Part shown: positions 31,333 to 41,704 of the stretch, piece after piece
Numbering within the stretch: position 1 is the stretch's first letter
Layout of the letters: the number at the start of each line of letters is the position of its first letter
From: Periplaneta americana
Taxonomy: Eukaryota > Arthropoda > Insecta > Blattodea > Blattidae
NCBI RefSeq assembly: GCF_040183065.1
Contig: NC_091121.1
Location: 61,908,287-61,972,286 of the forward strand
Direction: 5' to 3'
DNA length: 64,000 nt
The notes under the pieces: generated by a model
Database searches by the model: none
What the model was told of the DNA's origin: nothing
The model's input: the letters and a program-made list of their open reading frames with translations, nothing else
Translations under genes and position numbers: made by a program

Positions 31333-33520
31333 TTATGTGAATTCCAGACGTCTTGATTGGGACGAAAATACGTTGATGACTTCGTCCTTGAAATTACAGT
31401 TGGGCCACTTGCAAAGTTTCTGTAGAAATGACTTTTCAATGGATATTAGTGCCAAGCCGGATAAACGTTCTTGTGTATGAGTTGATCTACAGTAGGATTT
31501 TATTCTCTTCAACGCAGAAAATGTTCTTTCTACCGATGCTGACGTAGCTGGTATTGTCACAATTAATGTTGCCAATTTAAGGACTTCAGGAATAACTTGG
31601 TTCAGCTGGTTTTCATATATGGCAGATAATATTTCATGGATAGGTTTGTTCGAAAAATCAAAGACTTCTGCTGAATATATTACACTGAATTCATTTTTCA
31701 AACGTACTTGATCAAAGTGACTGTTATAGGACTGAAATAATTTGTTTAGTGCCTCATTCGGGAAGTTTTCTCTATAAGCAGAAAATTTTTGAGAATCTAG
31801 AAGATGTGTGAACGGAAGCTTTCCATAATCAGAAAATCTGTCAGTAATTTCCATGTGCATACGATCTAGTATGCTGTAGTACAGCTGCCTGTATTTCAAT
31901 TCATCATCTCCTTTTCTTCGCTTTAATGGTGGTTCCATTGTATTGGCTGAAGAATTTTCATTTTCCATATTACTTCATATGGACGGAAACCCACTACGTC
32001 TGAACTCGGATATAGTATTTTTTAAACTTTGATACCTCTTGCAAGTATTGCAAGTAGTATGCTATGTCTAGACTTTTTGTCTGAAGAATATTGTAGAGCA
32101 CATCTGTATGTGCGAACACTCTAGCATAGACTTCAAGAAGAAATATATTCTGAAACTGTGTGAAAAAATTCTAATATCCTTGAGCCTGCACAATTACAGC
32201 ATCATCCCAGTTTTCTTCAGAGTCATTACAAATGATATTTTTAAAGAAAGCAGTCCGTTTTTCTCTGTATTCCTTTACTGTATTTACAAGCCGACATATA
32301 AAATTCAATCTAGTTGGTGCTACTTTTGGGAGTTTCTTGTTCATAAATTCCTTGAGTTTTCTGATCTTTTAGGAGATGATGAGAAAAATGCAGCTAAACC
32401 CGACAGTGTTTTGAAAAAAATGCGGCATTCTGGAATGGATGAAGTAGTTTGTTGCAAAACTAAATTGAGAACATGGCTGTAACAATGGACAAATAGTGCT
32501 TGAGGATACTTTTCTTGAACTTTTGTTTTTAAGCCATTAATATTTCCCGCCATAACTGAAGCACCATCGTATGTCTCTGCAATTAACTTATTGCCGACAT
32601 TGTATTCTGCTATAACACCTTCCACATGCTGAAACAAAGCAGCAGCAGTTTTGTCCGAACTGACATTTGTGAATCCTATAAACCGTTCTTGAACATTGGC
32701 AGTACTGTCGACGTATCTTAAAACAGTGGACAATTGACTCTGATTAGAGCAGTAACTTGTTTCATCAACAACAATGGCCACAAAAGGTTTTATGTTCTTT
32801 ATCATAACTCCACTTATAGCAAATATTAAGTCATTCTGAATTGCGAGAGAAGTACCACGAAATACTGTTGAACTCTCAAGATGATTGGCCAGTAAATGGT
32901 CAAATTCACTTAAGGAACTTAAATATTCAATATAATTTCCTATATTGTCTGATTCCACACTCTCGTTATGACCCCGAAAAGCCAATTTTTGTTTTCCTAG
33001 AAAGCAGACTGCGTTAATAAGATGCAGTAAAATCTCCCGATTTTTTTTCACAAGAGCATTGTGTTGGTTGATGTGTAGAGCTTTTTGCTTATCTAGCTGT
33101 AAATCAATTCTTGTCTTCCCAAAGTTTGCAAAGTTCATGCTACTACAAATATGAGCTTTTGATTTGTCGTATTCTAGGACTGCCGTTCGAAGGGAGTTCA
33201 TATTAGAAAACCCCTCTTTTGACCACACATTAGTTTCGCGGCTAAATAACAAACATGGCCAGCAAAATAGTTTAGACAGTTTAGAACTACCACCACACAA
33301 CCAATTCCACTTACCATATGATGTTGAAGTGAAATGGCGTGTGTACTCTTGCTGTTTTTCTTTTACGTCCATGGACAAATTTAACTCAGGAGTTGGTCTT
33401 TCCATTTTTACAATTTCAACTTTCTCGTTGTTATGTACGACGGTTAAAAGGCACTTTTAATAAACCTTCTATTACACAGTCATTTTCAACACAAACCTCT
33501 CCAGAAACTTGTTCTGCCAT
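31333..33520 (-). pseudogene. hAT transposase of the ZMYM1-like type, broken
   Basis: Cut-and-paste transposase. From the ATG at 33520: MAEQVSGEVCVEN and KVPFNRRT, then a stop and frame change into the long frame 33405-32341. That frame has a TTF-type zinc finger (KWNWLCGGSSKLSKLFCWPC), a DUF4371 region with FVAIVVDETSYCSNQSQLS and YDGASVMAG, and HCYSHVLNLVL. The middle (32341-31970) is in another frame with stops (KLPKVAPTR, VNTVKEYREKRT, THTDVLYNILQTKSLDIAYY-like). The C-terminal hAT dimerisation domain, IPATSASVERTFSALKRIKS to ISIEKSF, is open again at 31968-31333. At least four disruptions, so no active protein. Resembles host-domesticated ZMYM1-like genes, but the intact ends mark it as a transposon. 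Confidence 0.9.
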
Positions 33521-33599
33521 ATTTTTCACAATATCACTTAATTGGGAAATTAAAAACTTAATAATTCACAATTAATATAACTCTTAGACACTCGAACAA

Positions 33600-34020
33600 A
33601 TCACAGATTTAAAATAATGCACTGCAAGAACACAATCACATTCAGAGCTAGCGTACTAAGCGTATTGCTGCTTCGCGCCTGCGAAGAAACCGATCACGAG
33701 AGCGGCAACTCACACGCCTACACTGCACGATAGAAACAGTAGGGAGCGCGGGGGACGGGCAGTTGTGCGAAGGACAGCGTGAGCAGAACAACGGTCACAG
33801 GCTACCTCACGTAGCAAGCGGTTTCTCCAGCGATGCCGCCTTGACAACTTGTTTCTTTTCGAGAGCAGAGAGTGCATATAAATCTAACAATTACTTTAAT
33901 TTTAATTACTATGGTAAAACTAATAATACAAAATTATTACATTATGTTATATTATAAACTTTTTCTTTTGTAATTTCCTTGGGCTACCGCCAGTAGCCCC
34001 AGTAGTCCGCAAAATACGCC
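33600..34020. other. Right (5') non-coding part of the hAT element
   Basis: Upstream of the transposase start on the minus strand. GC-richer between 33640 and 33850 (CGCGCCTGCGAAGAAACCG and similar), consistent with a promoter-bearing 5' UTR of the transposon. Confidence 0.5.
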
Positions 34021-34599
34021 CCTGTTATATATTATGTCAAAACTTCCATGTCCGAGACTCCGTTCAATACAGAAGAGAAATTAATGGCCAGAATTATTGC
34101 TGCATTTAATGATAATCACGATTTGTCATGTATTTTTAAAGAACTCGCCAGTCACTGCAACAGCGCTTCCAACCTCTATTTATTTGTCTATGTTTCCAAC
34201 TGCGCCTTGAAGTGAATATTGGAATTTTGTATAGTTTTTATGAACAATTTGTTTGCCCTGGAGCTTTTAAATTAAGTAATTATCAATTAATTAAAGGTTC
34301 AGTGTACGATGAATTTTCAGAAGCTACATCCATTTAGAAAATCAAAATTTCACATATGAGCTGATACTGTAGGACGCTAGTTGGGATGTACGTAGATCCT
34401 ACATGATGATCGTAGCACAATTTCAACTACAGGTAATAGGTATGTCGACGGCATAAATACCTTTACTGCCCTACAGCATAAAAAATAGACGGCACTGGAT
34501 ATACATTCCCTATCTCAAAATACCCGTAGAGAGTTCCTGAGTAATTTCTGAAAAACGTTCGGTGTTATTTTGATTCACCCTTAATCTTTTATGGTAGTA

Positions 34600-34868
34600 G
34601 TAGTGGTCTATTAGTCCCTCTTTAGAGGAGGCACAGACTGGTACTGTCCTCGCACGCAGGCCGCTCGGCTGGACCACTGCATTACCCGGAATGAAATGAC
34701 GTCCATGCCCTAAGATCCCTCGCGCTACAAATTATCCTGAGCACCGTCTCCGAATTCCCCTACAATCTACATGATCTCTTTACCTTCCCACGTAGGCCTC
34801 ACTGCAGCCCCTCATTCCCTGTCCCACTGGTTATCACGAACCCAGTGGAGATCCCACAGTAGGCCTAT
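34600..34868. other. GC-richer unassigned block
   Basis: Contains GGCCGCTCGGCTGGACCACT and CCTTCCCACGTAGGCCTCAC. Looks like part of a dispersed repeat, but no family or frame is evident. Confidence 0.3.
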
Positions 34869-34869
34869 A

Positions 34870-35165
34870 TTGCACTACCACCAACAACGAATGACCACAT
34901 ATCCACGGGATCCAAGTTCGGAGCAAGCCCGAAATATAATATGAAACAGAGATGATAATGAAAGAGAGGAAATGTAATAATGATGGCAAAATGAGTCCAA
35001 GGTACAAAAAAAGTTACGAAAGTTAGGGAGCAATTGCTCCAATTGGTTGAAGGAAAACCTCGGAAAAAATCTCAACCTGGTAACTTGTCCCAATCAGGAT
35101 CTGAACCCTGGCCCACTCGTTTCACGGTCAGACGTACTAACCGTTACTCCACAACGGTGGAGGGT
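34870..35165 (-). mobile_element. tRNA-derived SINE, minus strand
   Basis: On the minus strand: GGAGTAACGGTTAGTACGTC (A-box region), GGTTCAGATCCTG (B box), then ACAAGTTACCAGGTTGAG and TTTTTTCCGAGGTTTTCC, as in the SINE at 3380. Diverged towards its left end. An AGT microsatellite (35164-35200) adjoins it. Confidence 0.72.
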
Positions 35166-35200
35166 AGTAGTAGTAGTAGTAGCAGTAGCAGTAGTTTATT

Positions 35201-35905
35201 CATCATTATAGATTTTTATTCTACGGAACAAGTAACCAGTGAGAATTATAAGAATTTGCATTAGCGACTGAAATGAAGAATAATCATGAAGAAATAAAAA
35301 TTGAACAGTAGCTAAATGCATGCAATTGCACGCGAAAACAATGCGCTTGTACATGAATGAGGTTCTCAGGCGAATTTCTGAATTAACTTACACATTTCCC
35401 AATCTATATTATTCAGTACAAATAATGTGTCAGTAGTTTCACTAGAGTTAATCAAGAGGGCCCTCTTGAGTTAATCTCTGATGAAAGCAATCAACATTGC
35501 CAGATTTTCTGGTAGAGCACGTTGTTCTGGGCCTATGTTTATGATGGCCAGTTGAAATTGTCTCCAGTAGCGATATGGAAGTTTGGTTGCAGCTTTATAG
35601 AAAATTTATATGACATTGTGAAACACGCACACAATAGAATCGGTCATTAAGTCATTTCTTTCCGTATTATAATCATCGAAGAAAACTGTTAATAGACCTA
35701 ATTTTAAAGTTACGTTTCTGTTGTATTTACATACTAATTGCCATGATAATATTAAGCTAGAAAGTATAATTGATTTGTTTTATCCTCTATTAAATCCAGA
35801 AAAAAAATTAAGAAAACCATCAAAATGCCGTTGGCAGTCATTTTTTAATACATACATACATTCATTCATACATACATACATAAAGTAATTTAGGTACTAG
35901 CACCG
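35201..35905. other. AT-rich stretch, nothing identified
   Basis: A short perfect palindrome TCAAGAGGGCCCTCTTGA lies near 35452-35470, and a CATA microsatellite near 35850-35882. Otherwise nothing recognised. Confidence 0.4.
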
Positions 35906-35911
35906 AAAGAC

Positions 35912-36152
35912 GATATAACCGGCGTAGATCAGTCGGCTAAGGGGCTTGCCTGTCGTTCCGGAGTTGCGCTCGGGCGTGGATTCGATTCCCTCTTGGACTG
36001 ATTATCTGACTGGGGGTTTTCCGAGGTTTTCCCTAACCGTAAGGTGAATCTCAGGTAATCTATGGCGAATCCTTGGCCATCTCGCTATTATCAATCCAAT
36101 CGACGCTATATAACCGAGCAGTTTATACATCGTTAAATAACCAACAAAAATA
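35912..36152 (+). mobile_element. tRNA-derived SINE, third type
   Basis: Head GGCGTAGATCAGTCGGCTAA (A box) and GTGGATTCGATTCCCTC (B box) with a 50-bp spacing. Body has GGTTTTCCGAGGTTTTCCC, GGCCATCTCGCTATTATC and ends CATCGTTAAATAACCAAC plus an A-rich tail. The head differs from the 3380 family but the body plan is alike. Confidence 0.8.
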
Positions 36153-36155
36153 AAA

Positions 36156-36553
36156 AGATGGTATATACTGTTCCATAATGTTTACATGAAATGAAGGAAG
36201 AAATAAGAATGAAAGTAATGTAGAGTGATGGTGGTGAAGTGAAATTATTTATCTTGAGGGTTAATGGGATAAGCCAAGGAAAACAGAAATCCCTTATCTT
36301 CTGACCTTGCAATCACAAGTATTTTAAACCCGAGCAATTTTTCGAGCTAGAAGAGTAATGATGAAATTTTAGAATCGAAATTACTGACAATATAAAAAAT
36401 AGGAAAACTGGCTTCGGTATGTTTTGAGAATTAACATACATAGAAAAGGAACACCTTTTAAAAGATAAGTCGGATCAGGGCTAATGAGGCCGAATTCGTA
36501 CTTAGACTATTGGTGATGACTGAGATGACTTATGATACTCATGTGGTGGCTGC
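36156..36553. other. Unassigned stretch
   Basis: No repeat or exon recognised. Confidence 0.4.
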
Positions 36554-36563
36554 GTGGTCTAAG

Positions 36564-36728
36564 CACAGTCTAGTATATACAGTCACGAAACTCAATACGT
36601 AGTAAATATGCATCCATAGATAGTTGCTAACCACTAGGATCGCTACTATCGCCTCATTACAGACAATGCGAAATAGTACCTGGACAGTCTATTGTTCCTA
36701 GCACCCTCACAACTCAAGCTTCGTGACT
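36564..36728. mobile_element. 165-bp element flanked by 10-bp direct repeats
   Basis: Starts CACAGTCTAGTATATACAGT and ends AAGCTTCGTGACT. GTGGTCTAAG flanks both sides (36554-36563 and 36729-36738), a likely target duplication. CAGTCACGAA near the left end is inverted as TTCGTGACT at the right. A related copy lies inverted at about 40268-40405. A 9-10 bp duplication would fit a Mutator-like or hAT-like source; unassigned. Confidence 0.72.
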
Positions 36729-36739
36729 GTGGTCTAAGC

Positions 36740-37465
36740 CTAGACCAGACGTGTTTACGGCGCGGCGGGCATATCGCCCAGTAGGAGCCCAGTGCAGTAG
36801 AAGGGCAAGCGCAGGAAACTTGATATAAAATGTAAACGGTGTCGCGCACTCAAGACCTACCCTAACCAAGCAGTACTGTAACATCGTTGGCGGTTTATAA
36901 TGGATAGGTCGACGATGTAATAAATAATATTGTAAATACCATGGATAAGTGCTGATACGGTAGAGAACACAACAAATATCGCGCTACATTTAAGTTGACT
37001 CAAGATTCCCAATGGAAGGAACAGTTTCTTTTTGTTAAAAATCTTTAGTATTGTGATAGTAAAAAAAAAAAAAAAGTAACGTTGAGTGACTCAAACATAC
37101 AGACTTCTTGACAATACTGTTGGAGTTGAGCGTATGAAACTAACAGAAAATTTAAAGAAATTGTTGTAGGACAGTAAAGTATTGTTCCAGACACTTCCCT
37201 GCTTATTGTAAAACACAGAAAAAAATGTATAAAACTAAATCTTTATGATAACAAGTTGTTCTGTATATAATGCAAACATATTGTAAAAACAACTCTCTAA
37301 GTTGAAAAGACAAATTGAAATGAAGTACCTAAGTGACTATTATTGTCAAAAACATGAATGAAAATGCATAAAACAAAACACTTTGTTGTGTAGATAATGT
37401 GTAGATATGTAATTTGAAAATACGCATTGAAATTAAATGATAAAATATTGTTGTCAACCCTACTA
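36740..37465. other. AT-rich stretch with an A-run
   Basis: Holds an A15 run near 37061-37076. No frame or repeat recognised. Confidence 0.4.
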
Positions 37466-37468
37466 AGA

Positions 37469-37716
37469 CAGTGCTTCTTAATCTTTTTTTGGGGTCACGG
37501 ACTCCTTTGGAATCTGGTAAAAGCTATGGACCCGCTCCCTAGTAAAATGTAAAAAAAAAAAAAGTGACAAACCTCTTAGATACGCTCCTGCTTTTTGCGT
37601 TAAAATAATATAATGAATATATACTTTAATTTTTATGTGACTTTCACGGACACTCTGAAGCTCATCCACGGACCCCCAAAGGGTGCATGAACCCCCAGGT
37701 TAAGAAACGCTTCACT
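37469..37716. mobile_element. hAT-Charlie-like MITE
   Basis: Left end CAGTGCTTCTTAATC followed by TTTTTTTGGGGTCACGGACT, then GGAATCTGGTAAAAGCTATG; right end AGGTTAAGAAACGCTTCACT. The pattern is that of short hAT-Charlie elements known from vertebrates (MER58-type), by memory. No coding capacity. The 8-bp duplication is not clear. Confidence 0.65.
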
Positions 37717-37955
37717 AGAAAATTAGCGATGAGTGACCGCCACTGAACTCCTCTTCCCTCACGTTAAGAGCAACGCCTGTCCAGTACTTGCCCACCTAAT
37801 CCATGCATGCCCGATTTCTGCCGCAGAGTCTAGACCTAGAGTAGTGGTATTCAATCTTTTCTGCTAGTGTACCCCCAAAATATACTTGTACGTCCAAACT
37901 GCATTGCAATTATATAAGAATTAACAAAAGACTATGATTGATGTATTAAAAATAA

Positions 37956-37957
<2 letters not shown>

Positions 37958-38002
<45 letters not shown>

Positions 38003-38100
38003 GTAGTTATTGATACATTAATACTAGTAATTAATTATGCAAAACATAATATAATAAATATAATATAATATAATATAATATAATATAATATAATATAATA
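37958..38100. repeat. ATT tract and TAATA satellite
   Basis: (ATT)n at 37958-37999, and a pentanucleotide (TAATA)n at about 38046-38100, into which the LINE copy is inserted. Confidence 0.95.
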
Positions 38101-38757
38101 AATTGGAGATTTATCCTTCGAAGGGGTGGAAAAATTCAAATATCTTGGGGCAACAGTAACAAATATAAATGACACTCGGGAGGAAATTAAACGCAGAATA
38201 AATATGGGAAATGCGTGTTATTATTCGGTTGAGAAGCTTTTATCATCTAGTCTGCTGTCAAAAAATCAGAAAGTTAGAATTTATAAAACAGTTATATTAC
38301 CAGCTGTTCTGTATGGTTGTGAAACTTGGACTCTCACTCTGAGAGAGGAACATAGGTTAAGGGTGTTTGAGAATAAGGTGCTTAGGATAATATTTGGGGC
38401 TAAGAGGGATGAAGTTACAGGAGAATGGAGAAAGTTACACAAAGCAGAACTGCACGCATTGTATTCTTCACCCGACATAATTAGGAACATTAAATCCAGA
38501 CGTTTGCGATGGGCAGGGCATGTAGCACGTATGGGCGAATCCAGGAATGCATATAGAGTGTTAGTTGGGAGACCGGAGGGAAAAAGACCTTTGGGGAGGC
38601 CGAGACGTAGATGGGAGGATAATATTAAAATGGATTTGAGGGAGGTGGGATATGATGATAGGGACTGGATTAATCTTGCACAGGATAGGGACCGATGGCG
38701 GGCTTATGTGAGGACGGCAATGAACCTTCGGGTTCCTTAAAAGCCATTTGTAAGTAA
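38100..38757 (+). mobile_element. RTE-like LINE copy 3, 5'-truncated, last 204 codons open
   Basis: Begins abruptly at ATTGGAGATTTATCCTTCGA inside the TAATA satellite. The open frame 38126-38740 gives the unbroken C terminus of the family: MGNACYYSVEKLLSSSLLSK, VILPAVLYGCETWTLTLREE, GAKRDEVTGEWRKLH, RRLRWAGHVARMGESRNAY, RPEGKRPLGRPRRRWEDNI, ending MNLRVP. The reverse-transcriptase catalytic part is missing, so it is inert despite the open frame. The 3' end is AAAGCCATTTGTAAGTAAGT. ATAATATAAT follows the tail, matching the left flank. Its frame is the best guide to the damage in copies 1 and 2. Confidence 0.9.
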
Positions 38758-38924
38758 GTACGTATAATATAATGCAATAATTATCAATAAGTATAATAGA
38801 ATAAATGTCAGCTTTTTCATAGGTAATCAGTGGAATGCGCACCTCTTGGGACAACCCTGCGTACACCTGGAGGTACGGGTACGCGTACCATAGTTAGAAT
38901 AATATTGGTCTAGAGTCTAGAGAC

Positions 38925-39211
38925 CATCAACCTGCCATGTCCAGGTTCGCGTCCCGGTCATTAAAAATACATACTGACATCTGTGGAGGACGTGATTTCT
39001 CCATTCCATTATTTCACCAGCATTTTTCCAATAACCGTTCGGCGACGTACGGAGAGGGCTTAACCAAGGGATATGTGTGATTTGATTACCTGTATAGAAC
39101 CCGGATCACAGAAAACCTTAGCACAGTTTTCCGGTGTGGGTTAGAATGCGCCTAAATGAGGACTTAGTAACAGTGCTGGATTATAATGGCCTCCGTAAAA
39201 TGTATGCTCGC
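38925..39211 (+). mobile_element. Probable SINE with AAT tail
   Basis: CAGGTTCGCGTCCCGG near 38941-38956 resembles a B box. The body (GTGGAGGACGTGATTTCTCC, GAACCCGGATCACAG, CTGGATTATAATGGCCTCCG) runs into an AAT microsatellite at 39212-39260, as in retroposons with such tails. The A box is not clear. Confidence 0.5.

Positions 39212-39260
<49 letters not shown>
39212..39260. repeat. AAT microsatellite
   Basis: Perfect AAT run at the end of the preceding repeat; the asparagine-rich reading frame across it is an artefact. Confidence 0.95.
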
Positions 39261-39263
<3 letters not shown>

Positions 39264-39552
39264 TTAGGGTTGTCCTATACAAAGAATGTCACATGAATGC
39301 CTTAACCCAATATTCAGAATTCTGCATTTAAATTATGTCACAGACCTAAATTATTATAGGTACGATTGATACTGATAAGGAACTGATCCTCGTTTCGGAT
39401 TTGGAACGTGCTTATAATGCGCTAGGAACCGGGTAAGGCAGTAAGGAGGTCATGGTTCGACACACATCCGCGTGCTTCCCAACCAGAGTTAAGCAAGGCC
39501 ACCTCATACCTTACATTACTCAACTGCAGAGGATAACAAATAATTGTAGTAT

Positions 39553-39801
39553 TTTTATTAGATTATTTTACGACGCTTTTTCAACAACTTAGGTTATTTA
39601 GCGCCTGAATGAGATGAAGGTGATAATGCCGGTGAAAGGAGTCCGAGTCCAGCACCGAAAGTTTCCCAGCATTTGCTAATATTGGGTTGAGGGAAAACCC
39701 CGGAAAAACCTCAACCAGGTAACTTTCCCCGACCGGGAATCGAACCCGGGCCACCTGGTTTCGCGGCCAGACGCGTTAACCGTTACTCCACAGGTGTGGA
39801 G
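39553..39801 (-). mobile_element. tRNA-derived SINE, minus strand, perfect 14-bp target duplication
   Basis: Same family as 3380-3638, inverted. Minus-strand head GTGGAGTAACGGTTAACGCG and B box GGTTCGATTCCCGG, body with CTGGTTGAGGTTTTTCCGGG, 3' end TTTTACGACGCTTTT in plus orientation. AATAATTGTAGTAT at 39539-39552 and 39802-39815 is the target duplication. Boxes look intact. Confidence 0.93.
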
Positions 39802-39995
39802 AATAATTGTAGTATGTATTCATTGAAGAGTGTAATTGAATTCACTTTTCAGTAGTAAAAATAATCTCATAATTATTATTTATGGCAAAGGGAAGAAGAA
39901 GCATAGTGCTATTTACTTCTATTATTAACCTCCTTACAAAGCATAATGACATGTCAATACTCCGTAGTTTAGGTTGTCTGTATCACTAATCGCTA

Positions 39996-40042
<47 letters not shown>
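39996..40042. repeat. AAT microsatellite
   Basis: Uninterrupted AAT repeat. Confidence 0.95.
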
Positions 40043-40043
<1 letters not shown>

Positions 40044-40267
40044 TCATAGAACCGTAAAAAGTGTAAAATATAAATAATAAAATATGAATAATACTATATA
40101 ACATTATCAAGCTTGATTAAATTTTAAATACGAAAAAACTGATACTGCTTTGGAACTGAACTATGAACCCTTCTCTGGCCTCTCTTGGCTTTTTCGAGGG
40201 CTGGTTCTGGGATGGATTCATGCACTTAAGCTTACAGTGGCCCATTGTGCGCCCTATACAGTACAGT

Positions 40268-40405
40268 CACAGTCTAGTATATACAGTCACGAAGCTTGAG
40301 TTGTGAGGATACTAGGAATAATAGACTGTGCCGGTACTATTTCGCATTGTCTGTGATGAGGCGATAGTAGTGATCCTAGTGGTTAGCAACTATCTATGGA
40401 TTGTT
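40268..40405. mobile_element. Second copy of the 36564 element, inverted
   Basis: CACAGTCTAGTATATACAGT begins near 40268. The following ACGAAGCTTGAGTTGTGAGG, CGGTACTATTTCGCATTGTC and GTGGTTAGCAACTATCTATG are the reverse complement of 36590-36728. Its far end differs from the first copy, so one of them is truncated or rearranged. Confidence 0.7.
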
Positions 40406-40629
40406 CTAAGTCCGACCTGTGGCCAAGGTGACATTCCTGATAGGTGGGTCTCTTGACTCAGCTCCCTAAGAGCTAGGTTCCATTCCTAAATGAGTATCTG
40501 ATAAACCCCTGGAGTCCCAAGCCCTTAAATCATATATTAGCATCAGAGACAGAGATCCATAGGCCTACTTCCACCAAGACTACACCGCGAACCTATTTTT
40601 AATAATTGCAGATGATAGATGAAATGAAG

Positions 40630-40800
40630 GAGATGGAGAATGTTAGCGGAATGGAAGGAAATGGGATTACCCCGAGAAAACCCTCAATATTTGCTTTGTC
40701 CACCACGAATTCTATTACGTTCAGACAGGGGATCGAATCCGGATCGCATGGACGAAGACAAGCGCGTTAGCATTGAGCAACAGAAGCGTCATTTGGATCC
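40630..40800 (-). mobile_element. tRNA-derived SINE fragment, minus strand
   Basis: Minus strand: AATGCTAACGCGCTTGTCTT (A-box region) and CCGGATTCGATCCCCTG (B box) near 40724-40745, followed by a short body with CCCGAGAAAACCCTC in plus orientation. 3' end not resolved. Confidence 0.55.
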
Positions 40801-40861
40801 TTCAGTAACAACACCCATCAAAATGAAATACGACGAAGATAAGATTTTTCAGAATAGCTGT

Positions 40862-41105
40862 TATACTTGCTTGACGGTTAGCATGTCTGACCGTGAAACG
40901 AGAGGTCCCGGGTTCAAATTCTGGTTGAGACAAGTTACTTCGTTGAGGTTTTTTCCGGGTTTCCCCAACTCATTAAGGTAAAATGCTGGGTAACTTTCGG
41001 CGCTGGACCCTGGACTCATTTCGCTGGCATTATCACCTTCATTTTACTCAGACGCTACATAACCAAAGCAGTTGATAAAACGTCGTAAAATAAACCAATA
41101 AAAAA
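40862..41105 (+). mobile_element. tRNA-derived SINE, plus strand
   Basis: Head TTGACGGTTAGCATGTCTGA and B-box GGGTTCAAATTCTGG, then CGTTGAGGTTTTTTCCGGG, GGTAACTTTCGGCGCTGGAC, ATTATCACCTTCATTTTAC and ACGTCGTAAAATAAACCAA with an A-rich tail. Body matches the 3380 family while the start of the head is degraded. No clean target duplication. Confidence 0.82.
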
Positions 41106-41704
41106 ATGGAATAACTTTTATAGGGACTACAAATCACAGCCATTCTCGATACTCATAACATTTATTACGTAAATATAAGTCTAATTTGATTTTAAAATGT
41201 TACAAGAATGAATGCATGTAGATTAGTCTTGTAAATATAAATTTTTTAGCATTTCGCCGCATCCTGAAACTTAACATCTCCAACATATCGGAACTACATA
41301 CAAGTTACACCATCAAGGCAAATAAGGAACTTGTATGCAGTTGGAGATAAGTTCCAGCACACGGTGAGGTATCCAGAAGTCTACTTCTGAACACGGGAAC
41401 ACAACCACCGTGAAAGCCTAAAACCTTAATATAGCTCTATAAATTTCGGATTACCGGCAGAGAGCGGAAAGACTATAGGGCTAGTCTGTCCACGATTACC
41501 TTTCAGTAGACAAGAACAACATCTAAGAGTGGATTTTACCGTTAATCATTGTCTGTAAGATCGAGGCTTATAAGTTTGTGCGTGGGGCTCAAGACATGTA
41601 TTTTTCAGCCCTTTACCAACTTTCTGTCGACAAGCATTATCGCACTCAATCTCAGATAAAAATTGGCTTAAATAGAAGTGGCATTTAATATGACTTTCAT
41701 TTTT
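41106..41704. other. Unassigned stretch
   Basis: CTACATACAAGTTACACC and AACTTGTATGCAGTTGGAGA suggest a weak local inverted repeat near 41291-41345. Otherwise nothing recognised. Confidence 0.35.

Larger units (their letters stand above)
31237..34024 (-). mobile_element. hAT DNA transposon with intact ends and 8-bp target duplication
   Basis: Terminal repeats CAGTGGCGTATACTGGTT (left) and, inverted at the right, CAGGGGCGTATTTTGCGG. TTATATAT at 31229-31236 and again at 34025-34032 is the 8-bp target duplication that hAT transposases make. Length 2788 bp. The single gene, on the minus strand, is damaged. It has landed in the DUF4817-type element described at 30894-34575. Confidence 0.93.
30894..34575 (+). 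mobile_element. Older DUF4817-type transposon remnant, split by the hAT at 31237
   Basis: Two flanks of one element. Left flank 30894-31236 holds ATTTTGAGATGAGGAATGTA and TATCCACTGCC; right flank 34033-34575 holds the inverse GGCACTGGATATACATTCCC and TATCTCAAAATA near 34493-34525, so inverted ends frame the whole unit. The right flank also encodes the transposase C terminus ETPFNTEEKLMARIIAAFND, directly after the hAT insertion site. The middle of this element is missing. GTTATTTTGATTCACCC near 34567 is the probable right end. Confidence 0.6.
37845..38916. mobile_element. Possible second hAT-like MITE enclosing microsatellites and a LINE
   Basis: Left part TGGTATTCAATCTTTTCTGC followed by TAGTGTACCCCC; right part GGAGGTACGGGTACGCGTAC followed by CATAGTTAGAATAATATTGG. 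Together they resemble the two ends of one short hAT element opened by an ATT tract, a TAATA tract and LINE copy 3. The pairing is inference. Confidence 0.45.

Noticed and set aside
32341-33405. 354-codon frame as a domesticated ZMYM1-like host gene
   Set aside because: It sits between hAT terminal repeats and an exact 8-bp target duplication and is disrupted at both ends, so it is a transposon gene.
38126-38740. 204-codon open frame as a host gene
   Set aside because: It is the C terminus of an RTE-like LINE with two sibling copies in the window and the typical 3' tail.
39134-39331. Asparagine-rich reading frame
   Set aside because: Produced by an AAT microsatellite.
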